Assembly: GCA_044221445.1 (NCBI GenBank)
Contig: JBGAPF010000029.1
Span: 1-22,835, forward strand
From: JBDHTS01 sp044221445
GTDB taxonomy: Bacteria > Pseudomonadota > Alphaproteobacteria > Micavibrionales > Micavibrionaceae
Direction: 5' to 3'
Length of the DNA stretch: 22,835 nt
Position numbers and translations under genes: made by a program. Under the pieces are notes generated by a model, which was not told the DNA's origin, did no database searches, and saw only the letters and a program-made list of their open reading frames with translations. How positions within the stretch are numbered: the stretch's first letter is position 1; every line of letters starts with the position of its first letter. Positions 15,523 through 22,835 of the stretch are shown in pieces.

Positions 15523-16116
15523 TTACCGTTTCCGGAAAGAAACGAAATGGCTGTAATCGACCGACTTGTCGCGGTGGTCCCCGCCCATCGTCGCGGCCCA
15601 CCAGGCGGCGACGCCGGAAACCAGGGAGACGGACGCCGCGATAAAGGCGAAGATGATGATCGCGTTCTGCTCGCTGACGGTCGGCGTGATGCCGGTATCC
15701 GCAGCGTCGTCGCGGACCAAGGCGGCAAGAGCGCCCGCAGCCGATACGGCGGCGAAAACGGCAACCGTGCCGGTCGCCCAGACCAGCAGCCCGTGCGCGC
15801 CGTCGCGGATTTCACGCTCATGCTCGGACGAATTGCCGACGGGCGCGCGCAGGCGTCCGGCCAGATATCCGCCGGCGATGGAGGCGGTCACCTGCGTCCA
15901 CAGGACCCATAGGCCGGTAGCGACGATGCCCGCGGATCCTCTCCAGTCCTCGCCGCGCAGGGGCGTCGTGACGGCCAGCCCGACCGCGCTGCCGAACTGG
16001 AGGAGAACAATGGAAATGGAGGCGGCCAGTACCGTTCCTGCCAGCACCGCGCTCCATTCGACATACGAAGCGCCGGTCGCGCCTGGTGTCTTGACCGCAA
16101 CGGGGTCGTTGATCAT
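15523..16116 (-). CDS. Four-helix inner-membrane protein, function unknown
   Basis: The 197-aa protein has four hydrophobic segments: about 20-50 (VEWSAVLAGTVLAASISIVL), 64-88 (VATGLWVLWTQVTASIAGGY), 108-135 and 148-175. The opening GATGASYVEWSAVLAGTVLAA is a pattern I associate with alphaproteobacterial membrane proteins of unknown role, often near stress genes. ATG 16116 is chosen because GGAGG lies 5 nt upstream; an ATG at 16128 overlaps that very ribosome binding site. It follows the 24-codon ORF with a 13-nt gap, downstream of an EcfG-type promoter, and ends in a strong terminator, so this is a two-gene stress-type operon. Confidence 0.8.
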   Translation of the reverse strand: MINDPVAVKTPGATGASYVEWSAVLAGTVLAASISIVLLQFGSAVGLAVTTPLRGEDWRGSAGIVATGLWVLWTQVTASIAGGYLAGRLRAPVGNSSEHEREIRDGAHGLLVWATGTVAVFAAVSAAGALAALVRDDAADTGITPTVSEQNAIIIFAFIAASVSLVSGVAAWWAATMGGDHRDKSVDYSHFVSFRKR

Positions 16117-16129
16117 GCGGGCCTCCATC

Positions 16130-16204
16130 TCAGTGAATGCCCAGATAGGACAGGATCGCCATGACGATCACGACCAGTCCCACTAAATAGATAATTGAGT
16201 TCAT
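16130..16204 (-). CDS. 24-aa single-pass membrane peptide
   Basis: This very short gene encodes 24 residues starting MNSIIYLVGLVVIVMAILSY and ending LGIH, essentially one transmembrane helix. It is supported by a good ribosome binding site (AGGAGA, 6 nt before ATG 16204), an in-frame TGA at 16130-16132, and an EcfG-type promoter 49 nt upstream. Similar tiny proteins of the form MNSIIYLVG... are familiar from alphaproteobacterial genomes, though usually unnamed. It likely inserts in the inner membrane and may partner with the four-helix protein encoded next. Confidence 0.8.
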   Translation of the reverse strand: MNSIIYLVGLVVIVMAILSYLGIH

Positions 16205-16252
16205 GTATGTTCTCCTCGTTTTAAAACCGCTCGGTGCAAGCGTGACGGTGCT

Positions 16253-16277
16253 AACGCGGGACAGGCAGGAAGGTTCC
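16253..16277 (-). promoter_or_regulatory. EcfG-type general stress promoter
   Basis: On the minus strand GGAAC (plus 16273-16277), a 16-nt spacer and CGTT (plus 16253-16256) match the alphaproteobacterial EcfG consensus GGAAC-N16/17-CGTT exactly. It is placed 49 nt before the 24-aa peptide gene. Confidence 0.75.
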
Positions 16278-16294
16278 TTAAGCCGCGAAGGGGC

Positions 16295-17548
16295 TCAGTG
16301 CGGCAGCCATTTGGTCAGCGCTTCGAGGATCTGCTGCCACGGCTCCGGAAGTTCGAAGAAATAAGGGAGCAGGGGAATCATCGGCCCGACAGCGGATCCC
16401 GTCAGCTGCGCGGCGGAGCGCAGATCGAACGGGATGACGCGCATCCCGTGGATCTTTTCGTAAAAACCGCTGAGCAGGTTAAGCTGCGACAGTTCGTTCC
16501 GGGCGGCGGCTTCCCGTTCGTCCTCCGGTCGGGACAGGTCGAGCCATTGCCGTTCGACGTTCAGCGCGCTCTGCATCGCTTTTTCCCGGAACTGGGCCAG
16601 GGCGCGCTTCTTGGTGCGGCCCAGCTGCTTCGTGAACAACAGCAGCGGCGACAGGAACAGCAGGGGCGCCCCGATCACGAAACCCAGCACGGGCCCCCAG
16701 ACCGGCGGCAGGTTGATGGGGGCGTGCTCGATCGCCAGCTTATAGGCGATGGTGGAGACGATATTGCTGATCGCGAAGGCCAGGATGACGATGGCGAACT
16801 TGGCCTGCACCTCGCTCAGGAATCCGATGCCGCCGGTGCGGTCCGGATGCGAAGCCACCAGCACGAGGCGGAACTGGGACACTTTCGAGAGATACCAGTA
16901 CCAAAGCCCGATCTTCCAGATCCACCGCACCCACCAGTAAATCTGGATCGGCAGGGCCACCAGCATTTCCCACGCACCGGCGGGCGTCAGGCGGCGCATG
17001 TCGCCGATCTTGTCGACATGCCATGTGGCCATCGCGTCCGCGTGCCAGAACAGTTCCGGCCCGATGGTCATCAGGGCCAGGACGAACGCGATAGCAAAGC
17101 AGATGATGTCGGGCAGGACTCTGCGCCGCTTGACGGCGACTTCCTGTTCGATGGCCGCAAGCCTCGGCCTGTCCCCGGCGGAGACGACGCCGCTGTCGGC
17201 GAAGTCGCGCGCGGCGGCCAGCATGTTTTCGGCGATAATGCGCTCGGCGATGATAAATAACGGAATCCCGAGGAAGAACTGGGTATACGCCGCGAAATCG
17301 AAGAAAAAGATCTGTGCAGTCGTCACGGGGCCGGGCGGCGGGTCGGTAAACAGCGACATGACCGCCATCGGCACCCAGGTGATGCAGATCAGGATCAGAA
17401 TGCGGTCCAGAAGATGCCGTGGCCTGCGCCCGCCGATGCCGATGCGGGCAAAGGCGCGGTTGATGATATCGCCCTCGAAGACCGAGAACTGGCTCAGAGT
17501 CCCGTCATCGTCCTGCGTATCCGGATCCTTTGTTTTTGCCACTGCCAC
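16295..17548 (-). CDS. Multi-pass inner-membrane protein, unknown function
   Basis: The 417-aa protein has about six transmembrane segments (around 46-67, 86-105, 148-164, 195-222, 252-274 and 284-306) and a charged cytoplasmic-looking helix at 310-350 that precedes a C-terminal MIPLLPYFFELP segment. The stretch WWVRWIWKIGLWYWYL is strikingly Trp-rich. No transporter or enzyme motif is recognised; similar proteins are annotated only as membrane proteins. The start is a GTG at 17548 or the second GTG at 17542; neither has a strong ribosome binding site (AGG lies before the second). It sits between a 54-codon gene and the EcfG-type operon, all on the minus strand. Confidence 0.75.
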   Translation of the reverse strand: MAVAKTKDPDTQDDDGTLSQFSVFEGDIINRAFARIGIGGRRPRHLLDRILILICITWVPMAVMSLFTDPPPGPVTTAQIFFFDFAAYTQFFLGIPLFIIAERIIAENMLAAARDFADSGVVSAGDRPRLAAIEQEVAVKRRRVLPDIICFAIAFVLALMTIGPELFWHADAMATWHVDKIGDMRRLTPAGAWEMLVALPIQIYWWVRWIWKIGLWYWYLSKVSQFRLVLVASHPDRTGGIGFLSEVQAKFAIVILAFAISNIVSTIAYKLAIEHAPINLPPVWGPVLGFVIGAPLLFLSPLLLFTKQLGRTKKRALAQFREKAMQSALNVERQWLDLSRPEDEREAAARNELSQLNLLSGFYEKIHGMRVIPFDLRSAAQLTGSAVGPMIPLLPYFFELPEPWQQILEALTKWLPH

Positions 17549-17625
17549 CTGCCGTTACGCTTCTCGTTAGCACGAAAAGAGCCATTGCGGCAACGGAAGC
17601 GCCGTTTTCAAAGGTTTCGGGCTGG

Positions 17626-17790
17626 TCAGTGCAGTTTTTTCAGGAAATCTTTCAGCCTGGCCGGTTCGAGCGCAGGGGCCTGTTTTTTCTTACGGGCTGC
17701 GGCCATCAGCCGGGCTTCGGTCAGGGCGGCGGTCTTTGCTTTCAGGGACTCTTCGCCTGAATCGTAATGAATGCGGTCGTTGACCCACAT
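17626..17790 (-). CDS. 54-aa basic hypothetical protein
   Basis: This short gene encodes 54 residues beginning MWVNDRIHYDSGEESLKAKT and ending KDFLKKLH. It is Lys/Arg/Ala-rich, helical in outline, without membrane segment. A good ribosome binding site (GGAGAG, 8 nt before ATG 17790), the stop at 17626-17628 and the position 77 nt upstream of the membrane protein gene on the same strand support it. No family is recognised. Confidence 0.6.
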   Translation of the reverse strand: MWVNDRIHYDSGEESLKAKTAALTEARLMAAARKKKQAPALEPARLKDFLKKLH

Positions 17791-18041
17791 AACGGTCTCT
17801 CCGTTCGTTGCAGTGGCAGCCAGTCTACGCGCAGTGTTTTACCGATGGTTATTTATAGCCCGGATGGCGGATAAAAGAAAGCCAGTCCGGATATTTAAGA
17901 CATTAAACGATCAAACAAGAAAAACTTAAAGTTATACTTATTTTTTATACGCGCTTCAGGGGAACTTTCCGATACGAGAAAACGCACCGCCTGCGTTTCA
18001 ATCGTCTTGGCCCGGCTTCCCATCCCATGTAAGCTGCGGGC

Positions 18042-18977
18042 ATGGAACAGGCGCCCGAAAACGAACTCCAGGCTTACCGCCCGCATATGGCGCTGGTGGC
18101 TGGCGCCGCGTCGCTTGCGACTGTCCTTGTGCTGATCGGCATCAAAACGTTCGCTTATTTCGAAAGCGGGTCTTCGAGCGTGTTCGCGTCGCTGATGGAT
18201 TCGCTGGCCGACATCACCGCATCGGCCATGAGTTTTCTCGCCATCCACCTCTCCCTGAAGCCCGCCGATAAAAACCACCGCTCCGGCCATGGCAAGATCG
18301 AGGGCATCGCGGCGTTGGTCCAGGCGATGCTGATCTTCGCGACGGGGATTTCCCTGCTGGTCGAATCCGTCGCGCGATTCCTGGAAAGCCGCGTCATCGA
18401 GCATTACGGCCTTGCCGTGGGCATCATGGCGATATCGATCGTGCTGTCGATCGTGCTTGTGACGGTCCAGCGGCGTATCCTGAGGGAGGCGCCGTCGCTC
18501 GCGGTCGAGTCGGACCAGGCGCATTATTCGATGGATATCCTCATCAACGCCGGCGTCATCGTCATCCTGTTGCTGATGCGGGCCGGGGCGCCGCCCTGGC
18601 TCGACCCGGCTTTTGCGGTCGTGGTGGCTGGCTGGCTGGGCTATACGGCCAAAACGATCGCCAAAAAGGGCGTCGACATGCTGCTGGACCGCGAACTGCC
18701 GAAAGACAGGCGCCAGCAGATCCTTGGCATCATCCGCGCCCAGGACGGCGTACTGGGCGTCCACGATTTGCGCACCAGCCAGTCGGGCATGCGTATTTTC
18801 ATCTCTTTCGATATCGAGGCCGACCACAACTTGTCCCTGCTCGATGCGCACGAGATCGCGCGCAAGACGGAACTGGCCCTGCTGGAGGCGTTTCCCCATG
18901 CGGATATCATGATCCATGTCGACCCGCACGGCGACACGGAAGACAGCCGCCATCACATACCGGAGGTGCATGCGTGA
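18042..18977 (+). CDS. Cation diffusion facilitator family metal efflux protein
   Basis: The 311-aa inner-membrane antiporter exports divalent metal ions in exchange for protons. It has six transmembrane helices and a cytoplasmic C-terminal domain. The metal site is intact: DxxxD in helix 2 (D53, D57 in LMDSLADI) and HxxxD in helix 5 (H161, D165 in HYSMDILIN), a composition typical of FieF-like Zn/Fe/Cd/Co exporters; the ion cannot be fixed by eye. HGKIEGIAAL and the C-terminal DLRTSQSGMRIFISFDIE strand also fit. The 250-nt gap upstream (17791-18041) contains AT-rich sequence with TATACT at 17933-17938 but no matched -35. Its stop overlaps the next start. Confidence 0.93.
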   Translation: MEQAPENELQAYRPHMALVAGAASLATVLVLIGIKTFAYFESGSSSVFASLMDSLADITASAMSFLAIHLSLKPADKNHRSGHGKIEGIAALVQAMLIFATGISLLVESVARFLESRVIEHYGLAVGIMAISIVLSIVLVTVQRRILREAPSLAVESDQAHYSMDILINAGVIVILLLMRAGAPPWLDPAFAVVVAGWLGYTAKTIAKKGVDMLLDRELPKDRRQQILGIIRAQDGVLGVHDLRTSQSGMRIFISFDIEADHNLSLLDAHEIARKTELALLEAFPHADIMIHVDPHGDTEDSRHHIPEVHA

Positions 18978-19807
18978 GCCGGAGCGCCTATCTCACCATC
19001 GACGATTCGCCGACGGACGATACGGACAGGCTGACCGATTTTCTCGCGGCGCGCGGGATTCCCGCCGTGCTGTTCTGCATCGGGTCGTCCTATTCCGATC
19101 TTGAAATCCCCTGTTCGGGCATGGACGAAAACCCCGGCCCCGTCGAGCGGGCGATCGGCAAAGGCTTCGTGATCGGCAACCACCTCCATACGCACCGCCG
19201 TTCCAGCATGGTTTCCTATGAGGAGGTGGTCGGGGAAATAGAAAAGACCGAACGCCTGATCGACGGGCTTTACAAAAAGGCCGGAAAAACCCGGCCCGCC
19301 AGGTTGCTGCGTTTTCCCCATATCGACCGCGGGACGGGCGGCTGGATCGTCGATTACGACGCAACAGGGGAATACGGCTCCCTGCTTAAGAGATTATTCT
19401 CCGAAGGCCTGAACATCACCCTGGTCAGACCGACCGCGGAACAGGAGGAGACGAAGGCGCGGCTGCAGGAATATCTGGGCCGGGAAGGGTTCACGGCGGA
19501 TCTTTATAAAGGAGTCACCCATCCCTGGTATACGGGGACGGAAATGCGGGCGGCGCGGGACTCCCTTTATACCTTTTCGACCTCCGACTGGATGCTGAAC
19601 CCGGATTTTGCGGCGCATGCCCATAATTGGCCTTATCGCACGCTCGATGCCCTGACAGGCAGGATCGACGCCGATCCGTGGCTGAACAGCCCGGATAGCG
19701 CCAACATTGTCCTGGCCCACGACCATAACCGCCTGTTCGAGACGACATCGGCCCTGGTCGCCCATATGCAGGACAGGGGGATCGCCTTCCTGCCCGTCCG
19801 GCCCTGA
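18974..19807 (+). CDS. Polysaccharide deacetylase (NodB) family protein
   Basis: The 277-aa carbohydrate esterase 4-type protein shows NodB motifs: TIDDS (D10, D11), HLHTH (H70, H74, the HxxxH zinc motif), RFPH (R113-H116) and a C-terminal VLAHDHN. It would remove N-acetyl groups from a glycan. It starts directly at motif 1 and has no signal peptide, so it is probably cytoplasmic or uses another route, unusual for the family. The GTG start (18974) overlaps the preceding TGA, with GGAGG 7 nt upstream, so it is translationally coupled to the metal exporter. Confidence 0.85.
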   Translation: MSRSAYLTIDDSPTDDTDRLTDFLAARGIPAVLFCIGSSYSDLEIPCSGMDENPGPVERAIGKGFVIGNHLHTHRRSSMVSYEEVVGEIEKTERLIDGLYKKAGKTRPARLLRFPHIDRGTGGWIVDYDATGEYGSLLKRLFSEGLNITLVRPTAEQEETKARLQEYLGREGFTADLYKGVTHPWYTGTEMRAARDSLYTFSTSDWMLNPDFAAHAHNWPYRTLDALTGRIDADPWLNSPDSANIVLAHDHNRLFETTSALVAHMQDRGIAFLPVRP

Positions 19808-19858
19808 TTTAAAGTTCGAAACCGCGCCTTTTATGATAAGATAGAGGGGATTGGCTTC

Positions 19859-19887
19859 TTGCATTTCCGGCCTGGGCCGGGTATGAG
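19859..19887 (+). promoter_or_regulatory. Candidate tRNA-Gly promoter with a palindromic spacer
   Basis: TTGCAT (19859-19864), a 17-nt spacer and TATGAG (19882-19887) would start transcription a few bases before the tRNA. The spacer contains the inverted repeat CCGGCC-TG-GGCCGG (19867-19880), which could bind a regulator or be the end of the upstream transcript. Confidence 0.4.
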
Positions 19888-19897
19888 AAGGCATCAC

Positions 19898-19971
19898 GCG
19901 GGTGTAGCTTAGTGGTAAAGTTCCAGCCTTCCAAGCTGGCCATGCGGGTTCGATTCCCGTCACCCGCTCCA
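19898..19971 (+). tRNA. tRNA-Gly (anticodon TCC)
   Basis: A complete 74-nt cloverleaf: acceptor GCGGGTG/CACCCGC (19898-19904/19961-19967), D arm with AGTGGTA loop, anticodon stem CCAGC/GCTGG with loop CTTCCAA (anticodon TCC at 19930-19932), and T arm CGGGT-TCGATTC-CCGTC type. CCA is encoded (19969-19971). It reads GGA/GGG codons. In proteobacteria this isoacceptor gene commonly sits just upstream of tuf. Confidence 0.97.
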
Positions 19972-20046
19972 AATTTTCCTCATTATTAAAATAATTTGCG
20001 TAACTACTAGCTTTTTTCAAAACGAAGCGGTAAGTTGCACCGCATC

Positions 20047-22485
20047 ATGAGCAATTATATTACATATAACGCCAGCACGCTGACCTATACGGTGGAGCCA
20101 GGCGCCGCGACGGCGGATATCAGGGCGGTCATCAAATCGGCGCCTCTCGGGGCCACGGTCTTCTTTACCGAGGGCGAACATCATTTTACGCAACGGGTCG
20201 ACGTCAACCGCGGCGACATCACCATCCGGGGCGCCAGCCGCGACCTGACTACGATCGTGATCGATTACAGCACGGATACCGAAGGCATCAAGATCAACGG
20301 CGGCAGCATTCCCTGGAAGGGCACGCTGCCCGACGACATCACCGCCGGGTCGCACACACTGACCCTGCCGGTCGGCCACAAGATCGTGGCGGGCGATTAC
20401 CTTGAACTGCAGCAGCCGAACGATGCCTCGCTGATGTCATACGGGCCGTATGAAAACGTCATGCACGATTCTTACTGGACGACCAGCCCGTTACGCGAAA
20501 GCATCGTGCGCGTGGCGTCCGTTGTCGGCAACGTCGCGACGCTGGAGCATGAGATCGCCTATGACATGGAGGGCGGAGTCGCCACCGTGTCGAAACTGAA
20601 CATGCTGAAGAACGTCACCGTATCGGATCTGACGATCACCTATCCGGATTCGCTCGGGGAACCGGACGACGACTATATTTATAACGCTTTGCCCGGGCGC
20701 ACGAAGGACGTCGCGCTGATGGCCGTCGGCACGGTCGGTCTCGACATTCACAATGTCGCGGTGCTGGACGCGACCTCGTCCTCCACCATCATCCGCCGTT
20801 CCATCGAACCGACCGTCGACAACTACTTGGCCGACGGCGCGTTCAACAAGGGCGGCAGCAAGAACGGCTACGCCCTCACCATTGAGGAAGTGTTCTACGG
20901 CCACTTCACAAATCTCGACCTTTTGAACACCCGCCATTCCTTCCTGTTCGGCGGCTGGAACGCGGAAGCGTTCAACTACGTCCATATCCGCACCGCCAAC
21001 CGCGACATCAACTATCACGGTGGGCCGGACCATTCGAACACGGTGATCGTGGACGACCTGGTCTATCGCGACGGCAGTAAATCCTGGGTCCTCGTGGGCG
21101 GCGGCGGCGCCGACCTGCCCTACACCGACATTTCGAAGAACGTGAATCTGTTCGTGCATGCCGTCGGCGGCATCCGCGACGACATCATCTTCGGCGTCGA
21201 TACGGGCGCGGACCTCGACGGCGGCATCGGCAACGACACGTTGATCGGCGGCGCGGGCAACGACACGCTGACCGGCAACAAGGGCAACGACACGATCACA
21301 GGCGGCGCAGGTGCGGATACCTTCGTCATCCGTCCCGGCGACGGCTATGTCGAAATCATGGATTTCAATCCTGCGGAGGGCGACCGGCTCCTGCTGGAAG
21401 GGTTCGGCTATTACAACGTGTTCAAGGACCTGAAATTCAAAGTTCAGGACGGCACGGACACCAAACTGTCGCTCTACGGCCCGGCCTCGATTGTGCTGCA
21501 CGATATCCTGCCCGGCCAGATCACGGCGTCCAGCGTCGTGATCGACCACGACTTGCACGGCCTGTCGCCGGGCCAGGTCATCCTGGGGACGAAGAGCGAC
21601 GACACGCTAAACGGCGGCGACGGATACGACGATCTGCGCGGCGGCATGGGCAACGACCATCTGAACGGCGGCGGCGGCAACGATTACATCGAAGCCGACG
21701 AAGGCGACGACACGGTCCACGGTGATTCGGGCGACGACGAACTGCGCGGCGAATACGGCGACGATACGCTCTATGGCGATGACGGCATCGACGTGCTGAG
21801 CGGCTCGCGCGGGCATGACATCCTGTATGGCGGCGAAGGCAACGACAATATAAGTGGCGGCGAGGATTCCGACATCCTGCATGGCGACGGCGGCAGCGAT
21901 TACATGTACGGCGACGGCGGCAACGACACGATCTACGGCGAGTCCGGCGAAAACCGCATGTGGGGCGGCGACGGCGACGACACGATCTACGGCGCCGAAG
22001 GCAATGACGGCCTGTGGGGCGATGACGGCAACGACACGCTTTACGCCTATGACGGCGCGGACTCCTTATATGCCGGCGCGGGCAACGACATAATCTACGG
22101 CGGCGATGGGGTGGACAAGATCACCGGCGGCATGGGTTTTGACGACATCACGACCGGCGGCGGCAGCGACCGCATCGTGCTGGATGCGTTGCCGGATGTC
22201 GCGGACATCGTGCGCGACTTCGACGTTTTCGGCAACCCGGCCATCGACGAGGACCCGGACCGTATCGATCTGGCCCCGCTGTTCGAGGACGTCCTGGGTC
22301 TGCACGGCCTCACCGTGCAGCAGGCGCTGGACAATTTGTATGTGGTTTTCGGCCAGGACGGCGCGAACATGACCATCGCCGTCGATGCTGATGGGGCTTC
22401 AGGCCCGGCGGCACCGATGGCCGCCTATATCCTGGAAAACGTCGCCCAGGCCGATTTCGACCCGGCGCAGTCTTTGCTGGTATAG
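20047..22485 (+). CDS. Secreted beta-helix/RTX calcium-binding protein with type I secretion signal
   Basis: The 812-aa protein has three parts. Residues 1 to about 370 look like a right-handed parallel beta-helix (GDITIRGASRDLTTIVIDY; later DINYHGGPDHSNTVIVDDL), as in polysaccharide lyases or epimerases, with no confirmed active site. Residues 374-427 hold six RTX nonapeptides and 514-711 hold 22 uninterrupted ones (pattern GGxGxDxxx), which bind calcium. Between them is a beta-rich spacer. The C-terminal 100 residues (DIVRDFDV ... DRIDLAPLF ... AYILENV) fit the VC_A0849-type type I secretion target. No Sec signal, as expected. ATG 20047 is preferred over TTG 20035; no strong ribosome binding site. 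No secretion genes are adjacent. It lies between tRNA-Gly and tuf. Confidence 0.9.
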   Translation: MSNYITYNASTLTYTVEPGAATADIRAVIKSAPLGATVFFTEGEHHFTQRVDVNRGDITIRGASRDLTTIVIDYSTDTEGIKINGGSIPWKGTLPDDITAGSHTLTLPVGHKIVAGDYLELQQPNDASLMSYGPYENVMHDSYWTTSPLRESIVRVASVVGNVATLEHEIAYDMEGGVATVSKLNMLKNVTVSDLTITYPDSLGEPDDDYIYNALPGRTKDVALMAVGTVGLDIHNVAVLDATSSSTIIRRSIEPTVDNYLADGAFNKGGSKNGYALTIEEVFYGHFTNLDLLNTRHSFLFGGWNAEAFNYVHIRTANRDINYHGGPDHSNTVIVDDLVYRDGSKSWVLVGGGGADLPYTDISKNVNLFVHAVGGIRDDIIFGVDTGADLDGGIGNDTLIGGAGNDTLTGNKGNDTITGGAGADTFVIRPGDGYVEIMDFNPAEGDRLLLEGFGYYNVFKDLKFKVQDGTDTKLSLYGPASIVLHDILPGQITASSVVIDHDLHGLSPGQVILGTKSDDTLNGGDGYDDLRGGMGNDHLNGGGGNDYIEADEGDDTVHGDSGDDELRGEYGDDTLYGDDGIDVLSGSRGHDILYGGEGNDNISGGEDSDILHGDGGSDYMYGDGGNDTIYGESGENRMWGGDGDDTIYGAEGNDGLWGDDGNDTLYAYDGADSLYAGAGNDIIYGGDGVDKITGGMGFDDITTGGGSDRIVLDALPDVADIVRDFDVFGNPAIDEDPDRIDLAPLFEDVLGLHGLTVQQALDNLYVVFGQDGANMTIAVDADGASGPAAPMAAYILENVAQADFDPAQSLLV
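21166..21327 (+). repeat. RTX block 1, six nonapeptide repeats
   Basis: Six 27-nt units encode GGIRDDIIF, GVDTGADLD, GGIGNDTLI, GGAGNDTLT, GNKGNDTIT and GGAGADTFV; the first two are degenerate. Confidence 0.9.
21586..22179 (+). repeat. RTX block 2, 22 uninterrupted nonapeptide repeats
   Basis: Exactly 22 contiguous 27-nt units (594 nt) run from GTKSDDTLN to TGGGSDRIV. Most carry Asp at position 6. The repeats ADEGDDTVH, GGEDSDILH, GESGENRMW and AYDGADSLY are the least regular. Confidence 0.92.
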
Positions 22486-22587
22486 TCTGATCCCTTAATA
22501 CAGGGTGTTCGTTATGGTTTTGGGCTGTTTCCAGCTCTTGCATTCAGGTGGGCTCATTCTACCTTTGTTGTCTCCACCAAAATCTCA

Positions 22588-22648
22588 TTGACACAACGCC
22601 AGAACTTTCTTAAATGGGCTGGATTTCGCGGGAAAGCGGCTTTATAGT
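22588..22648 (+). promoter_or_regulatory. tuf promoter region, two candidate promoters
   Basis: A consensus TTGACA lies at 22588-22593, with only a weak -10 (TTAAAT or TAAATG) 16-17 nt on. A better -10, TATAGT (22643-22648), has TGGATT (22620-22625) 17 nt upstream. One or both may drive tuf. Nothing else recognisable is in 22486-22587. Confidence 0.5.
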
Positions 22649-22696
22649 GCGTGGCCCGGACGATGGGACGAGATTTTCACATGAGGAACGTAAAAC

Positions 22697-22835
22697 ATGG
22701 CTAAGGAAAAGTTTGCGCGGACGAAGCCGCACTGCAACATTGGGACGATTGGTCACGTTGACCATGGGAAGACGACGCTGACGGCGGCGATCACGAAGTA
22801 TTTTTCGAAAGAATTCAAGGCGTACGACATGATCG
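22697..22835 (+). CDS. tuf: Elongation factor Tu, 5' part (runs off the window)
   Basis: The first 46 codons read MAKEKFARTKPHCNIGTIGH, then VDHGKTTLTAAITKYFSKEF and KAYDMI. This is the EF-Tu N terminus with the GTPase G1 loop GHVDHGKT. EF-Tu delivers aminoacyl-tRNA to the ribosome. The start is secure: GAGGAAC lies about 8 nt before the ATG. The remaining roughly 350 codons lie beyond position 22835. Confidence 0.97.
   Translation, partial: MAKEKFARTKPHCNIGTIGHVDHGKTTLTAAITKYFSKEFKAYDMI

Noticed and set aside
21586..22179. Regular 27-nt repeats resembling a CRISPR or satellite
   Set aside because: They are in-frame RTX nonapeptide codons with diverged DNA and no spacers.
22535..22580. Possible tRNA ending CTCCACCA before tuf
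   Set aside because: No T loop, anticodon arm or D arm can be folded.

Overview
The window looks like a chromosomal segment of a free-living alphaproteobacterium of fairly high GC. The evidence is the protein types (DUF892 ferritin-like, YciI/DGPF, DUF1223, VC_A0849-type RTX protein), a GGAAC-N16-CGTT promoter of the alphaproteobacterial general stress sigma factor (EcfG) type, and an EF-Tu start typical of the class. The sequence alone does not fix the order or genus. No insertion sequence, integrase, phage gene or CRISPR array is visible.

Left part (1-8340, mostly + strand): 23S rRNA methyltransferase rlmB, a 68-73 aa orphan, full-length proofreading DNA polymerase I (polA), a convergent exported DUF1223 thioredoxin-like protein, a gpt-type xanthine phosphoribosyltransferase, and a 415-codon minus-strand gene of unknown family carrying a zincin-like HExxH...ExxAD motif. 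Then come rpmI-rplT (L35 with a basic C-terminal extension, L20) behind a clear promoter and closed by a terminator, and a SAM methyltransferase.

Middle (8400-11230): pheS stands without pheT. It is followed by tRNA-Ala(CGC) with its own promoter, then an AT-rich islet with one AbiGi-like (abortive infection antitoxin-like) gene, then a YciI/DGPF gene that ends at a bidirectional terminator shared with the opposite-strand block.

Stress and envelope block (11230-17800, minus strand): DUF892 ferritin-like protein, zinc alcohol dehydrogenase, an ABC exporter, a four-helix membrane protein preceded by a 24-codon membrane peptide, a large multi-pass membrane protein and a 54-codon protein. One perfect and one near-perfect EcfG-type promoter suggest that at least part of this block belongs to the general stress response.

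Right part (17800-22835, + strand): a translationally coupled pair of cation diffusion facilitator and NodB-type deacetylase, tRNA-Gly(TCC), an 812-aa beta-helix/RTX protein with a type I secretion tail, and the first 46 codons of tuf. The tRNA-Gly(UCC)-tuf neighbourhood is ancient in proteobacteria, so the RTX gene appears to have been inserted into it.

The strongest candidates for undescribed biology are the HExxH protein (5458-6705), the solitary AbiGi-like gene next to tRNA-Ala, the stress-promoter unit with the 24-aa peptide, and the beta-helix/RTX protein between tRNA-Gly and tuf. No complete multi-gene novel system is proven by the sequence.
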